From Pseudodesulfovibrio sp. (GTDB lineage Bacteria; Desulfobacterota; Desulfovibrionia; Desulfovibrionales; Desulfovibrionaceae), in the NCBI GenBank assembly GCA_016744135.1, contig JADGEX010000001.1, positions 1,499,029-1,563,028 of the forward strand: a DNA stretch of 64,000 nt, read 5' to 3'. The notes below the pieces were generated by a model, which searched no databases, had not been told where the DNA came from, and saw only the letters and a list, made by a program, of their open reading frames with translations. A program made the translations under genes and the position numbers. Shown in pieces: positions 55,390 through 64,000 of this stretch. Numbering within the stretch: position 1 is the stretch's first letter; the number at the start of each line of letters is the position of its first letter.

Positions 55390-56506
55390 CCGACTCAACG
55401 CGAAGAAAAACGGAACCGCCAGAGGCCGCATTGATCCGTGGCTGCTCACTGCCACCATGATTCTCGGCGGCTTCGGCCTCATCATGGTCCTGTCCGCATC
55501 CGGCATCATGGCCGAACGGGTCTATGGCGATAAATATTTCTTCTTCAAACGGCAACTCATGTTCACAGGCGTGGGCCTCGCTGCCATGTTCTGCTGCATG
55601 CAGATTCCCCGGCGCGTGCTCTACTCCATGACCTACATATGGGTCGGCATTGCCATCGTGCTACTCAGCATGTGTATCTCGCCACTCGGCGTCTCGGTCA
55701 ACGGGGCCAGTCGATGGATCAACCTGGGGCCGGTCAACCTCCAGCCCCTAGAATATGCCAAAGTCGCGCTGGTCCTCTATCTCGCTTACTTTTTCGCCCG
55801 AAAACAGGACATGGTCCGCACCTTCTCGGTCGGTTTCCTGCCGCCTTTCCTCGTAACCGGCTTCCTGTGCGGCCTATTGTTGCTGCAACCCGATTTCGGT
55901 GGCGCGGTTGTCATGTCAGGCCTACTTTTCTTCATGTGTCTGGTGGGCGGCACCCGGTTCAGTTACCTGTTTATCTCACTCATCTTCGCAGGTGGCGCGG
56001 GCTGGTTGCTCATCTCGTCCTCCCCATACCGTTTCAAACGGTGGACTGCCTTCCTCGATCCATTCGCCTCGGCACAGAATGAAGGCTACCAATTAGTACA
56101 ATCCCTGTACGCCTTCGGTTCCGGCAAAATTTTCGGCACAGGCATCGGCGCAGGCCAGCGCAAACTGTTCTTCCTGCCCGAAGCACACAACGACTTCATC
56201 ATGGCCGTTGTCGGCGAAGAACTCGGCTTTGTCGGCATGTCACTTTTCTTCATCGCCATTGGATTATTCCTTATCAGAGCCTTCCGCGTGACGCTCAAAG
56301 TAGAAGACCTGCAAGACAGATTCACCGCATTCGGTGTGACCTGTATTCTTGCCCTTGGCATGATCCTGAACCTCGCGGTCGTGCTGGGAACAGTACCGCC
56401 CAAGGGTGTCGCCATGCCATTCATCAGTTACGGAGGTTCCAGCCTGACCGTTTCCTTCATCTGCGCAGGCATCCTGCTGAATCTCTCCAGGAGGGTTAAA
56501 GCATGA
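55382..56506 (+). CDS. ftsW: FtsW lipid II polymerase (SEDS family)
   Basis: 374 residues from ATG 55382 behind GGAGG, overlapping the end of murD by eight bases. Ten membrane helices; SEDS landmarks NGASRWINLGPVNLQPLEYAKVALVLY, PDFGGAVVM, AHNDFIMAVVGEELGF and PPKGVAMPFISYGGSS. It polymerises septal glycan with FtsI. Confidence 0.96.
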   Translation: MTNRLNAKKNGTARGRIDPWLLTATMILGGFGLIMVLSASGIMAERVYGDKYFFFKRQLMFTGVGLAAMFCCMQIPRRVLYSMTYIWVGIAIVLLSMCISPLGVSVNGASRWINLGPVNLQPLEYAKVALVLYLAYFFARKQDMVRTFSVGFLPPFLVTGFLCGLLLLQPDFGGAVVMSGLLFFMCLVGGTRFSYLFISLIFAGGAGWLLISSSPYRFKRWTAFLDPFASAQNEGYQLVQSLYAFGSGKIFGTGIGAGQRKLFFLPEAHNDFIMAVVGEELGFVGMSLFFIAIGLFLIRAFRVTLKVEDLQDRFTAFGVTCILALGMILNLAVVLGTVPPKGVAMPFISYGGSSLTVSFICAGILLNLSRRVKA

Positions 56507-57582
56507 CGCTCAACAGAGTCATTCTCACGACAGGCGGCACAGGCGGCCACATCTTTCCGGCTCTGGCTGTTGCCACGGAACTCACCCTGCGCAACAAGGG
56601 TGTTGAAATCATGTTCATGGGCGGCCCCGGCCCGGAAGGCGACATGGCGCGCAAACACGGCCTCCGTTTTCTGGAGCTCCCGGCCTCGGGCATTATGGGA
56701 CGCGGCATTCCCGGTATTATTTCCGGCATGGGCTGGCTCGGAACAGGGATGCCCAAAGCCATCGCCGCAGTCTGGGGGTTCAAACCGGACGCAGTTATCG
56801 GTTTCGGCGGCTATGCGGGCTTTTGCCCGGTGGTTGCAGCCAAAATCCTCGGTATCCCCACGGCCATTCACGAACAAAACTCCGTTCCCGGCATGGCCAA
56901 CAAGGTGCTAGGGAAAATGGTCAAACGAATTTTCTTAAGTTTCCCGGACGCCCTACGGGTATTCCCAACGCACAAGACGTATCTCACCGGCAATCCGGTG
57001 CGACTCGACATCATTAAAGCTGCCTCCAAACGCAGAGCCCGTCCTGAAGGCAAACGAGTTCTCATACTCGGAGGCAGTCAGGGTGCACGGCCCATCAATG
57101 ATGCCGTTATCAAGGCACTCCCCTCGCTCATGGAGGCAGGTGTAACCTTGGTACATCAGGCAGGCAAAATGGATTTCAATAGAGTTCGTGCCTCCTATGA
57201 AACCGCAGGAGTCGATCCTGCACAGGTATACGAATTTATCGAGGACATGGGGACTGAATACGCGCTCTGTGATCTGGCAATATGCCGATCTGGTGCAACA
57301 ACGGTCTTCGAAATCGCGGCGGCAGGGGTTCCAGCCATTTTCGTGCCTTTCCCCCAGGCCACGCACAACCATCAGACAATGAACGCCAAAGCCATGTCGG
57401 ACATCGGCGCGGCCCGGTTGCTCCCTCAGTCGGAACTGACTGGGGAATCGTTGGCAACCGCCACACTGGATTTGCTCAACACCCCCGAGCAGTTGACCAA
57501 CATGGAAACAGCGGCACGCGAATTCGCCAAGGTGAAAGCGGCCGCGGATATAGCGTCAGGGTTAGAAGCCCTGACGGCGTAG
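56503..57582 (+). CDS. murG: Undecaprenyl-PP-MurNAc-pentapeptide GlcNAc transferase
   Basis: 359 residues, four-base overlap with ftsW. N-terminal [44 protein letters not shown] and [32 protein letters not shown] define MurG. It makes lipid II on the inner face of the membrane. Confidence 0.97.
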   Translation: MTLNRVILTTGGTGGHIFPALAVATELTLRNKGVEIMFMGGPGPEGDMARKHGLRFLELPASGIMGRGIPGIISGMGWLGTGMPKAIAAVWGFKPDAVIGFGGYAGFCPVVAAKILGIPTAIHEQNSVPGMANKVLGKMVKRIFLSFPDALRVFPTHKTYLTGNPVRLDIIKAASKRRARPEGKRVLILGGSQGARPINDAVIKALPSLMEAGVTLVHQAGKMDFNRVRASYETAGVDPAQVYEFIEDMGTEYALCDLAICRSGATTVFEIAAAGVPAIFVPFPQATHNHQTMNAKAMSDIGAARLLPQSELTGESLATATLDLLNTPEQLTNMETAAREFAKVKAAADIASGLEALTA

Positions 57583-57593
57583 GAGTTATAGTT

Positions 57594-59033
57594 ATGGCAG
57601 CACAAGGACCATACCTGACTATCGGCGGCGAAGCCTGTCCGGCAATGCGAGCTCGAGTGAACACCATTCATATGGTGGGCATCGGCGGCTCCGGCATGAA
57701 CGGCATCGCAGAAGTTCTCATCAACATGGGATTTGAGATTACCGGCTCGGACTTATCTGCTTCGGCGGCAGTCAGACGGCTGGAAAAACTCGGAGCCACA
57801 GTTTTCATCGGCCATGGCGCGGACAACGTGGGCAACGCGGACGTGCTCATCAAATCCACAGCCATCCCGTCCAAAAACCCGGAACTGGTAGAAGCCCGTG
57901 AACGAGGTATTCCCATCATCCCCCGCGCTGAGATGCTGGCCGAACTCATGCGGTTGCGCACGGGTATCGCCGTTGCCGGAACCCATGGCAAGACCACGAC
58001 CACCTCGCTCATGGCGACAATTTTCACGGAAGCGGGTCTTGACCCCACCGTCATTATCGGCGGCAAGCTGAACACCTATGGAGCCAATGCCCGGCTCGGC
58101 GACGGCGATTATCTCATTGCCGAAGCCGATGAGTCAGATGGTTCGTTCCTGCGTCTATCTCCGATCATCACCGTGGTGACGAACGTGGACAAAGACCACA
58201 TGGACTTCTACGACAATCAGGATGCCATCGACCTGTCATTCATCCGATTCATGAACTCCATTCCCTTCTACGGCATGAACGTGGTCTGCGGTGACGACGA
58301 GGGTGTGCAACGACTGCTGCCCCTGATCAAACGCCCGTATATGACCTATGGAATCGGCCAGCAAAACCGTCTGCGCGGCGAAATCATCAGTTCTCACCTA
58401 CGCTCTCTGTTCAAAGTCTATCTGGACGGCGAAGAATGGGGCGAAGTGACTGTAGCCCAACCCGGCACTCACAACGTGCTGAACTCTTTGGCCTGCATCG
58501 GCGTGGCCCTGGAAGCGGGACTGAAAAAAGAAGACATCATCACAGGTCTTGCCAACTTCGGTGGTGTGGGCCGACGCTTTGACCGCAAAGGCGAGCATAA
58601 GGGTGTCATGGTTGTGGATGACTACGGCCACCATCCGGCTGAGATTCAGGCCAACCTCAAAACCGCTAAGGAATGCTATCCTGACCGGCGGTTGGTTGTG
58701 GCCTTCCAGCCGCACCGTTTTTCACGGACTCAGGCTCTGTTCGGCGAATTCTGCAAGGCATTTACCGACGCGGATCTGCTCCTGCTCACGGAAATCTATC
58801 CGGCATCGGAATCGCCCATTCCCGGCGTCTCCGGTCTTTCACTGGCTCAAGGCATCAAACAGGTGTCTGAAACCAAGGTGCAGTTTTTCCCGGATTTCGA
58901 TTCCATCGAAAAACGACTCAAAGACACACTCAAACCCGGCGACCTGTTCATGACACAAGGAGCAGGCTCAATCTGGCGCATCGGCGAAAACTGGCTCAAC
59001 CAGCCCGACGAACCGGACGACAACGAGGAATAA
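57594..59033 (+). CDS. murC: UDP-MurNAc:L-alanine ligase
   Basis: 479 residues from ATG 57594 behind TAGGAG; the open frame from 57282 reads over murG and is not used. [18 protein letters not shown]-loop [23 protein letters not shown] and [15 protein letters not shown] are MurC landmarks. First Mur ligase step. Confidence 0.97.
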   Translation: MAAQGPYLTIGGEACPAMRARVNTIHMVGIGGSGMNGIAEVLINMGFEITGSDLSASAAVRRLEKLGATVFIGHGADNVGNADVLIKSTAIPSKNPELVEARERGIPIIPRAEMLAELMRLRTGIAVAGTHGKTTTTSLMATIFTEAGLDPTVIIGGKLNTYGANARLGDGDYLIAEADESDGSFLRLSPIITVVTNVDKDHMDFYDNQDAIDLSFIRFMNSIPFYGMNVVCGDDEGVQRLLPLIKRPYMTYGIGQQNRLRGEIISSHLRSLFKVYLDGEEWGEVTVAQPGTHNVLNSLACIGVALEAGLKKEDIITGLANFGGVGRRFDRKGEHKGVMVVDDYGHHPAEIQANLKTAKECYPDRRLVVAFQPHRFSRTQALFGEFCKAFTDADLLLLTEIYPASESPIPGVSGLSLAQGIKQVSETKVQFFPDFDSIEKRLKDTLKPGDLFMTQGAGSIWRIGENWLNQPDEPDDNEE

Positions 59034-59042
59034 GGAACACAT

Positions 59043-59924
59043 ATGGGCCTTGAATTCATCTCCAATCCGTCGCTTTCCAAGCGAACGAGCTTACGCCTTG
59101 GCGGTACCGCCGAAGTGGAAGTCGTGGTGCGCGACAAACAGGACCTTGATGCCCTGTCCGATTTTCTCCTGAAAGAAACCCTGCGCCCCTTCGTTATAGG
59201 TGAAGGTTCCAACCTGCTGGCACAGGATGGTCAGCTCGACGTAGCCCTCATTCGAACAGAAACGCCTCCTGGGCCTGAACGGGTAGAAAAAAATGACGAC
59301 ACGCTCATCGTCCGTTGCGGTGCAGGCCAACGCCTGCCCGGACTGCTTGGATGGGCGCAAATGGCCGGTCTATCTGGCCTGGAAGGACTCACTGGCATCC
59401 CCGGTTCCGTGGGTGGATGCGTGGCCATGAACGCAGGCTCCTATGGCACGGAAATAGGAGATCTCGTGACCCGTGTCAGACTCTGGGCGCCCGGTCAGGG
59501 GCTTATCTGGCTGGACCGTGACCAATGCGAATTTTCTTATCGCCATTTCTCTCCCGCTATTGCCATGGGTAAATGCCTAATCTGGGAAGTGGAAATGGCC
59601 CTGAGCGAAGCCGATCCAAAAAAAGTCCGCAAGACCATGCAAGAAAACTACGAAAAGAAGAAATCCACCCAGCCAGTCACGGCCAGAACCGCTGGATGCG
59701 TATTCAAAAATCCTGAAGGACACAGTGCGGGCCGACTGCTCGACAAGGTAGGGATGAAGGGCGCCAGACTCGGCGACATGCTTTTTTCGGACATCCATGC
59801 AAATTTCCTCGTCAACAAGGGCAAAGGGACCAGTTCGGCCGCTCTGGAGCTTATTGAAATGGGCCGTATCGCCGTCAAAGAGCAATTTGACGTCAACCTC
59901 GAACTGGAGGTCATCATACTGTGA
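59043..59924 (+). CDS. murB: UDP-N-acetylenolpyruvoylglucosamine reductase
   Basis: 293 residues. FAD-binding LRPFVIGEGSNLL and GLEGLTGIPGSVGGCVAMNAGSYG, then the C-terminal GCVFKNPEGHSAGRLLDKVGMKG. These place it as MurB lacking the type I extra loop. No ddl lies between murB and ftsQ, unlike many proteobacteria. Confidence 0.96.
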   Translation: MGLEFISNPSLSKRTSLRLGGTAEVEVVVRDKQDLDALSDFLLKETLRPFVIGEGSNLLAQDGQLDVALIRTETPPGPERVEKNDDTLIVRCGAGQRLPGLLGWAQMAGLSGLEGLTGIPGSVGGCVAMNAGSYGTEIGDLVTRVRLWAPGQGLIWLDRDQCEFSYRHFSPAIAMGKCLIWEVEMALSEADPKKVRKTMQENYEKKKSTQPVTARTAGCVFKNPEGHSAGRLLDKVGMKGARLGDMLFSDIHANFLVNKGKGTSSAALELIEMGRIAVKEQFDVNLELEVIIL

Positions 59925-60787
59925 GTACCCTGACCATGGGCAAACAGAACCGTCTTTCTCTCAACAACAAACGGAGCAAGCGAAACAATACGCTCAGGCG
60001 TAAACCGAAATCTCCGCGCAGGTTGACAGGTACAGGCCAGTTCATTGTCCGCACTATTATGAGTCTGCTTGCCCTGTCGCTCATCGCTGTTCTCGGCGTG
60101 GGGCTGCTCTACGGGTATAGACTCATGACGTCTCATCCCTATTTCGAACTCAAGGAAATCCACGTCACCGGCAATGACCGGTTGACCCATGGCGATATTT
60201 TGAACAATGCAAATGTGGCCCTTGGTCTCAACTGCATGGAAATGAACGTGGGAGAGGTTGAGCGTAAACTCTCGGCTAATCCGTGGATCAAATCCGTGAC
60301 CGTACGCCGAGATCTTCCCAACCGACTGTATATCAAGGTGCAGGAAAAAGTTCCGGCTTTCTGGACCCGTAAGGGCGACGGCCTCTATTTTGCGGATGCA
60401 CAGGGTGAGGACATCGCCCCCATGAATCCCGGCGAACTGGCCTCCCTGCCCATCTTAAGCGTAGCGGAAGGATTGGAAGAAGGACCACGAGTACTCACTG
60501 GCATCCTACAAAAGATCAAGGATGGGCAAACGCCTTTCACGCAATCTCAGGCGGCATGGATCAAATTGACCAGCGCACACGAAATGGAAATTTACCTGGA
60601 CGGCCACGATATGGGCAAAGGACTGACAATCAAACTTTCCACCGACAGATGGGAAGTACAGTTAGAACGCCTCAAGGTGGTCTGGCGCGACCTCATGCGC
60701 AGAAATGAATTCAAGAACGCCGCAATTATCGCGGCCAGTGGCGATAAGATTTGGATAAAGAAGCGTACTTTTCCCACAGCGGGATAA
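59921..60787 (+). CDS. ftsQ: FtsQ/DivIB-type division protein
   Basis: 288 residues from GTG 59921 (GTGA overlap with murB). A basic cytoplasmic tail (about 1-37), one membrane helix (about 45-68), a POTRA domain (YFELKEIHVTGNDRLTHGDIL, about 75-145) and a beta domain follow. Scaffold of the FtsQLB complex at the septum. Confidence 0.92.
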   Translation: MSTLTMGKQNRLSLNNKRSKRNNTLRRKPKSPRRLTGTGQFIVRTIMSLLALSLIAVLGVGLLYGYRLMTSHPYFELKEIHVTGNDRLTHGDILNNANVALGLNCMEMNVGEVERKLSANPWIKSVTVRRDLPNRLYIKVQEKVPAFWTRKGDGLYFADAQGEDIAPMNPGELASLPILSVAEGLEEGPRVLTGILQKIKDGQTPFTQSQAAWIKLTSAHEMEIYLDGHDMGKGLTIKLSTDRWEVQLERLKVVWRDLMRRNEFKNAAIIAASGDKIWIKKRTFPTAG

Positions 60788-60835
60788 ACGCATCAAAATA
60801 TTACAGGATTACCGGGAATAACAGAGGAGTTACTT

Positions 60836-62071
60836 ATGGCTAGAAATGATTTAATCGTCGGATTGGACGTCGGCACCACCAAGATATGCACTGTGGTGGG
60901 CGAGGCCTCTGAGACTGGCGTCGACATCATCGGCATCGGCACGGCTCCCAGCACAGGTCTGCGTCGAGGCGTGGTCGTCAACATCGAAAAGACGGTCCAA
61001 TGCATCAAAAAATCGCTTGAGGATGCCGAACTCATGGCCGGATGTGACATCCGCACGGTCTACGCCGGAATCGCCGGAAGCCATATTCAGGGCTTCAACT
61101 CTCATGGCGTGATCGCAGTCAAGGGTGGCGAAGTCACCCAACGCGACGTGGACCGCGTCATCGAGGCAGCCAAGGCCATCGCCATCCCCATGGATCGCGA
61201 AGTCCTACACACACTGCCACAAGAATTTATCGTGGATGACCAGCGAGGCATAGCCGATCCGCTCGGCATGGCTGGTGTTCGCCTTGAGGTGAAGGTCCAC
61301 ATCGTTACCGGTGCGGTCACTTCTGCCCAGAACATCATCCGTTCGTGCAACCGTTCAGGGCTGGACGTTTCCAACATCGTTTTGGAATCACTTGCATCCA
61401 GCAAGGCCGTACTTTCCCCCGAAGAAAGGGAAATCGGCGTGGCTCTGGTCGATATCGGCGGTGGAACCACGGACATCGCAGTCTTTTCCAAAGACTCCAT
61501 CAAGCACACCAGCGTCCTTGCACTCGGTGGTCACAACCTGACCAACGATATCGCATATGGCCTGCGGACACCCATGATGTCAGCGGAAAAGATCAAGATG
61601 GACTTCGGCTGCGCCATGGCTGATCTGGTCACGCAGGAAGAAATCATCGAAGTCCCGAGCGTGGGCGGACGTGAGTCCAGAAAAATGAGCAAGCGCGTGC
61701 TGTCAGAGATCTGCGAACCGCGCTGCGAAGAGATTCTTGCACTGGTCGATCAGGAACTCATCAAATCCGGGTTCAAGAACATGATCGCGGCAGGCGTAGT
61801 CCTGACCGGCGGCACAGTCATGATCGAAGGTATGCAAGAACTTGCCGAACAAATTTTCGACCTGCCGGTACGCATCGGAATTCCGGGTGAAGGCATTGGC
61901 GGCCTGACCGCTGAAGTCCGCAGCCCGAAATATGCCACGGCGGTCGGTCTGCTGCTCCACGGGGCCGAAGAGGAAGGCCTGCACAAGGTCCGGCCCTTCA
62001 AGATTCGCGACGATTCCGGTTTCGACCGTATCGTGTCGCGCATGAAAAAGTGGTTCACAGACATTGCTTAA
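60836..62071 (+). CDS. ftsA: FtsA, actin-like membrane anchor of the Z ring
   Basis: 411 residues. Nucleotide-binding IVGLDVGTTKICTVVGE, LVDIGGGTTDIAVF and AAGVVLTGGTVMIEGM, plus a C-terminal amphipathic helix (DRIVSRMKKWFTDIA) for membrane binding. GAGGAG precedes the ATG. Tethers FtsZ to the membrane. Confidence 0.97.
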   Translation: MARNDLIVGLDVGTTKICTVVGEASETGVDIIGIGTAPSTGLRRGVVVNIEKTVQCIKKSLEDAELMAGCDIRTVYAGIAGSHIQGFNSHGVIAVKGGEVTQRDVDRVIEAAKAIAIPMDREVLHTLPQEFIVDDQRGIADPLGMAGVRLEVKVHIVTGAVTSAQNIIRSCNRSGLDVSNIVLESLASSKAVLSPEEREIGVALVDIGGGTTDIAVFSKDSIKHTSVLALGGHNLTNDIAYGLRTPMMSAEKIKMDFGCAMADLVTQEEIIEVPSVGGRESRKMSKRVLSEICEPRCEEILALVDQELIKSGFKNMIAAGVVLTGGTVMIEGMQELAEQIFDLPVRIGIPGEGIGGLTAEVRSPKYATAVGLLLHGAEEEGLHKVRPFKIRDDSGFDRIVSRMKKWFTDIA

Positions 62072-62135
62072 GGAATGAGCTTTTTTTGAGGATACAGGGA
62101 ACATTCAACAGGGAATATTCTGAGGAGGACACGTA

Positions 62136-63398
62136 ATGGAATACTTTGAAATCGAACATGAAAGTAACGCTAAAATCAAAGTCGTCGGTTGTGGCGGCGG
62201 TGGTGGTAATGCAGTCAACAACATGATCCAATCCGCGCTCAAAGGCGTGAAATTCATCGTTGCGAACACTGACCATCAGGACATTGACAAATCTCTGGCC
62301 GAACACAAAATCCAGATCGGCGAAAAGCTGACCAAGGGACTTGGCGCAGGAGCCAACCCGGAAATCGGTCGCTCGGCTGCCATGGAATCCGTGGATCATA
62401 TCCGCGAGGCTCTGGAAGGCGCTGACATGGTCTTCATCACCGCCGGAATGGGCGGCGGTACCGGCACTGGCTCCGCTCCAGTCGTGGCTCAGGTGGCCAA
62501 GGAACTCGGCGCGCTCACCGTTGGTGTCGTAACCAAGCCTTTTTATTTTGAAGGCAAACGTCGTCTGGAACAAGCTGACGAAGGTGCCAAGGCACTGTCT
62601 GAAGTGGTGGATTCCATCATCACCATCCCCAACGACCGTCTGCTCCAGTTGGCCGCCAAAAAGGCATCCTTCTCCGACATGCTGAAAAAAGCTGATGAAG
62701 TCCTGTACTACGCAGTCAAGGGTATCGCTGATCTGATTACCGTACACGGCTTGATCAACCTCGACTTTGCGGACGTAAAAGCCGCCATGTCCAGCTCCGG
62801 CATGGCACTCATGGGTACCGGAATCGCTTCCGGCGAAACTCGTGCCAAAGAAGCAGCCATGAAGGCTATCACCAGCCCACTGCTGGAAGATGTCTCCATC
62901 GAAGGCGCCAAAGGCGTACTTATCAACATCACCTGCGGCCCGGACATGCTCATTGATGAGGTTTCCGAAGCAGCAGATATTATTTACAAAGAAGCACATG
63001 ACGACGCCGAGATCTTCTTCGGTACGGTCTTTGACCCGGATGCAGGCGACGAAATGCGCATCACTGTCATCGCCACCGGCATCGAAACCGTCATGGAAGA
63101 TGCCGAACCTGTCCTGAGCAAGGCTGAACAGCAGAAAGTTCTGTTACTCGGCAAGCCTCGCGGTATGGGACAGCCTGCTGCAGACACGCAGCCTCGTCGT
63201 TCTGGTCACCAGCAGGTGCTCAACACCGACCGAAACATTCCTGCGTACCTGCGCAAGGCCGGTGGAGAATTGAACACCACGGAAGCACCGTCCATGCAAC
63301 AGACTCGTCGAGTCGTTGCCGGTCCTGGTGAAGAAGAGTTCATTTTCGAAGATGACAACTTCGAAGTCCCGGCCTTCATCCGAAAGAATGTTGACTAG
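62136..63398 (+). CDS. ftsZ: FtsZ, tubulin-like division GTPase
   Basis: 420 residues. The tubulin signature [15 protein letters not shown], the N-terminal [17 protein letters not shown] and the C-terminal peptide EVPAFIRKN, which binds FtsA, are all present. GAGGAGG precedes the ATG. Forms the Z ring. Confidence 0.98.
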   Translation: MEYFEIEHESNAKIKVVGCGGGGGNAVNNMIQSALKGVKFIVANTDHQDIDKSLAEHKIQIGEKLTKGLGAGANPEIGRSAAMESVDHIREALEGADMVFITAGMGGGTGTGSAPVVAQVAKELGALTVGVVTKPFYFEGKRRLEQADEGAKALSEVVDSIITIPNDRLLQLAAKKASFSDMLKKADEVLYYAVKGIADLITVHGLINLDFADVKAAMSSSGMALMGTGIASGETRAKEAAMKAITSPLLEDVSIEGAKGVLINITCGPDMLIDEVSEAADIIYKEAHDDAEIFFGTVFDPDAGDEMRITVIATGIETVMEDAEPVLSKAEQQKVLLLGKPRGMGQPAADTQPRRSGHQQVLNTDRNIPAYLRKAGGELNTTEAPSMQQTRRVVAGPGEEEFIFEDDNFEVPAFIRKNVD

Positions 63399-63402
63399 GA
63401 CC

Positions 63403-63438
63403 ATGAAAACTCACGTGGAGGAAAACCGCTATCGTTAA
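63403..63438 (+). CDS. Possible 11-residue leader ORF between ftsZ and the radical SAM gene
   Basis: ATG 63403 sits three bases after AGGA and reads MKTHVEENRYR, then TAA. It contains the GGAGGAA that precedes the next reading frame. It could be a coupling leader or the true N-terminus joined by a +1 shift at CGT-TAA. Confidence 0.3.
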   Translation: MKTHVEENRYR

Positions 63439-64000
63439 GCGAACCCTGTATTATGGCGTCGAGGAGCCTAACGCTCCCGTCCTCGGTGGCCGGCTCCCTG
63501 TAGCTCTGGCTGTTCCAGGAGGCGATAAAGCCGCCATATCCACTCTCGGCTGGCAAGCCGTCTATCGGACGCTGACCGAGGAACCCGGCTTGGCCGTTGA
63601 ACGTGTCTTCCCGGACAAGCTGGGATTGACCGATGGCGCTGATCCAAAAACACGTGAATCAAATAGCCCACTATCCTCATTCCCTGTAATCGCTTGGAGC
63701 ATTACGTTCGAGGAGGACTTCCTCAGCCTTCCTCGAACGCTCCGGGCAGCGGGCGTTCCGCCTCTTGCGGCGGAACGCCCTTCTCTTCCCTTGGTCATCT
63801 GCGGTGGCCCCATTGCCTTTCTGAACCCCGCCCCTATTGCGCCCTTCATTGATCTCTTCTGGGTGGGGGAGGCTGACAAACAATTCTTAAACCTCTTCGA
63901 CACACTGAAACGACTAGTCTTTGATGGCAAAGGCAAGGAAGAAATCCTTGAGGCCATCAAGGATATGCCGGGAGTCTATGCCCCTGGACGCTCAAAAACG
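63431..64000 (+). CDS. Radical SAM protein with B12-binding-like N-terminus (partial, no canonical start)
   Basis: An open frame of 190 residues runs from about 63431 to the window end. KRTLYYGVEEPNAPVLGGRL, LGWQAVYRTLTEEP, VIAWSITFEEDFLSLPRTLRAAG and VICGGPIAFLNPAPIAPFIDLFWVGEAD match the cobalamin-binding-like N-terminal domain of YgiQ/TIGR03960-like radical SAM proteins; the CxxxCxxC core lies beyond the window. No ATG, GTG or TTG occurs in frame between the upstream stop at 63404 and the conserved region. GGAGGAA (63417) stands nine bases before an ATC at 63431, given here as the start with low certainty. Confidence 0.7.
   Translation, partial: MVKRTLYYGVEEPNAPVLGGRLPVALAVPGGDKAAISTLGWQAVYRTLTEEPGLAVERVFPDKLGLTDGADPKTRESNSPLSSFPVIAWSITFEEDFLSLPRTLRAAGVPPLAAERPSLPLVICGGPIAFLNPAPIAPFIDLFWVGEADKQFLNLFDTLKRLVFDGKGKEEILEAIKDMPGVYAPGRSKT

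Noticed and set aside
1..64000. CRISPR arrays, rRNA genes, insertion sequences with transposase
   Set aside because: No regularly spaced repeats, rRNA sequence or transposase gene was seen.

Overview
The window reads as chromosomal DNA of a Desulfovibrio-type sulfate reducer (Desulfovibrionales, most like Pseudodesulfovibrio). This is inferred from the mix of gene families: an AmrS-type radical SAM enzyme, a YibE/F protein, tandem small unknown proteins, GGDEF and HD-GYP proteins, and two apparent selenoproteins. Base composition is close to balanced. No lineage marker such as dsrAB or 16S rRNA is present, so the assignment is an inference.

Layout. 1-7.9 kb: a truncated DUF4139 protein, a GGDEF response regulator, an S24-type repressor, rnr and lpxK, and a periplasmic binding protein. 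7.9-14.6 kb: a leftward run of membrane and periplasmic genes (Bax inhibitor-1 family, YccF, YibE/F, alkaline phosphatase behind a candidate Pho box, Na/Ca exchanger, PP-loop tRNA-thiolation-like protein). A tandem structured repeat lies at about 12.23-12.51 kb. 14.8-20 kb: recA, alaS, an overlooked 38-residue lipoprotein, rplM-rpsI. 20-26 kb: a partial duplication of the rpsI 3' end and terminator around an inverted-repeat element, two radical SAM enzymes, purM, a rhodanese with an in-frame UGA, tRNA-Pro(TGG). 26-31 kb: an accessory-looking, gene-poor stretch with a large VCBS/RTX-like surface protein between direct repeats, and a secreted beta-helix protein. 31-46 kb: a peroxiredoxin with an in-frame UGA, a DsrE-like protein, an NSS transporter with its 33-residue MetS-like partner, PAQR/hemolysin III, an Rrf2 regulator, CbiM with a CbiL-like partner, HD protein, RlmD, tandem paralogous small proteins, CBS protein, methyltransferase, HD-GYP and pyruvate kinase. 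46.4-63.4 kb: a complete, tightly overlapping dcw cell-division and wall cluster (mraZ-rsmH-ftsL-ftsI-murE-murF-mraY-murD-ftsW-murG-murC-murB-ftsQ-ftsA-ftsZ, no ddl). It is followed by a radical SAM gene that runs off the end and lacks an ordinary start codon.

The most notable result is two genes (22421-22837 and 31162-31773) that each look broken by a UGA. In both, the UGA falls exactly at the family's catalytic cysteine, the frame continues with conserved sequence, and a compact hairpin follows at the spacing of a bacterial SECIS. They are best read as a selenocysteine rhodanese and a selenocysteine peroxiredoxin; the latter also lacks a resolving cysteine. Other structure not explained by genes: a family of inverted-repeat elements (20071-20176 and 25905-26029), a tandem hairpin repeat (12228-12510), direct repeats flanking the VCBS gene, a probable leaderless small gene pair (40796), and the missing start codon at 63431.
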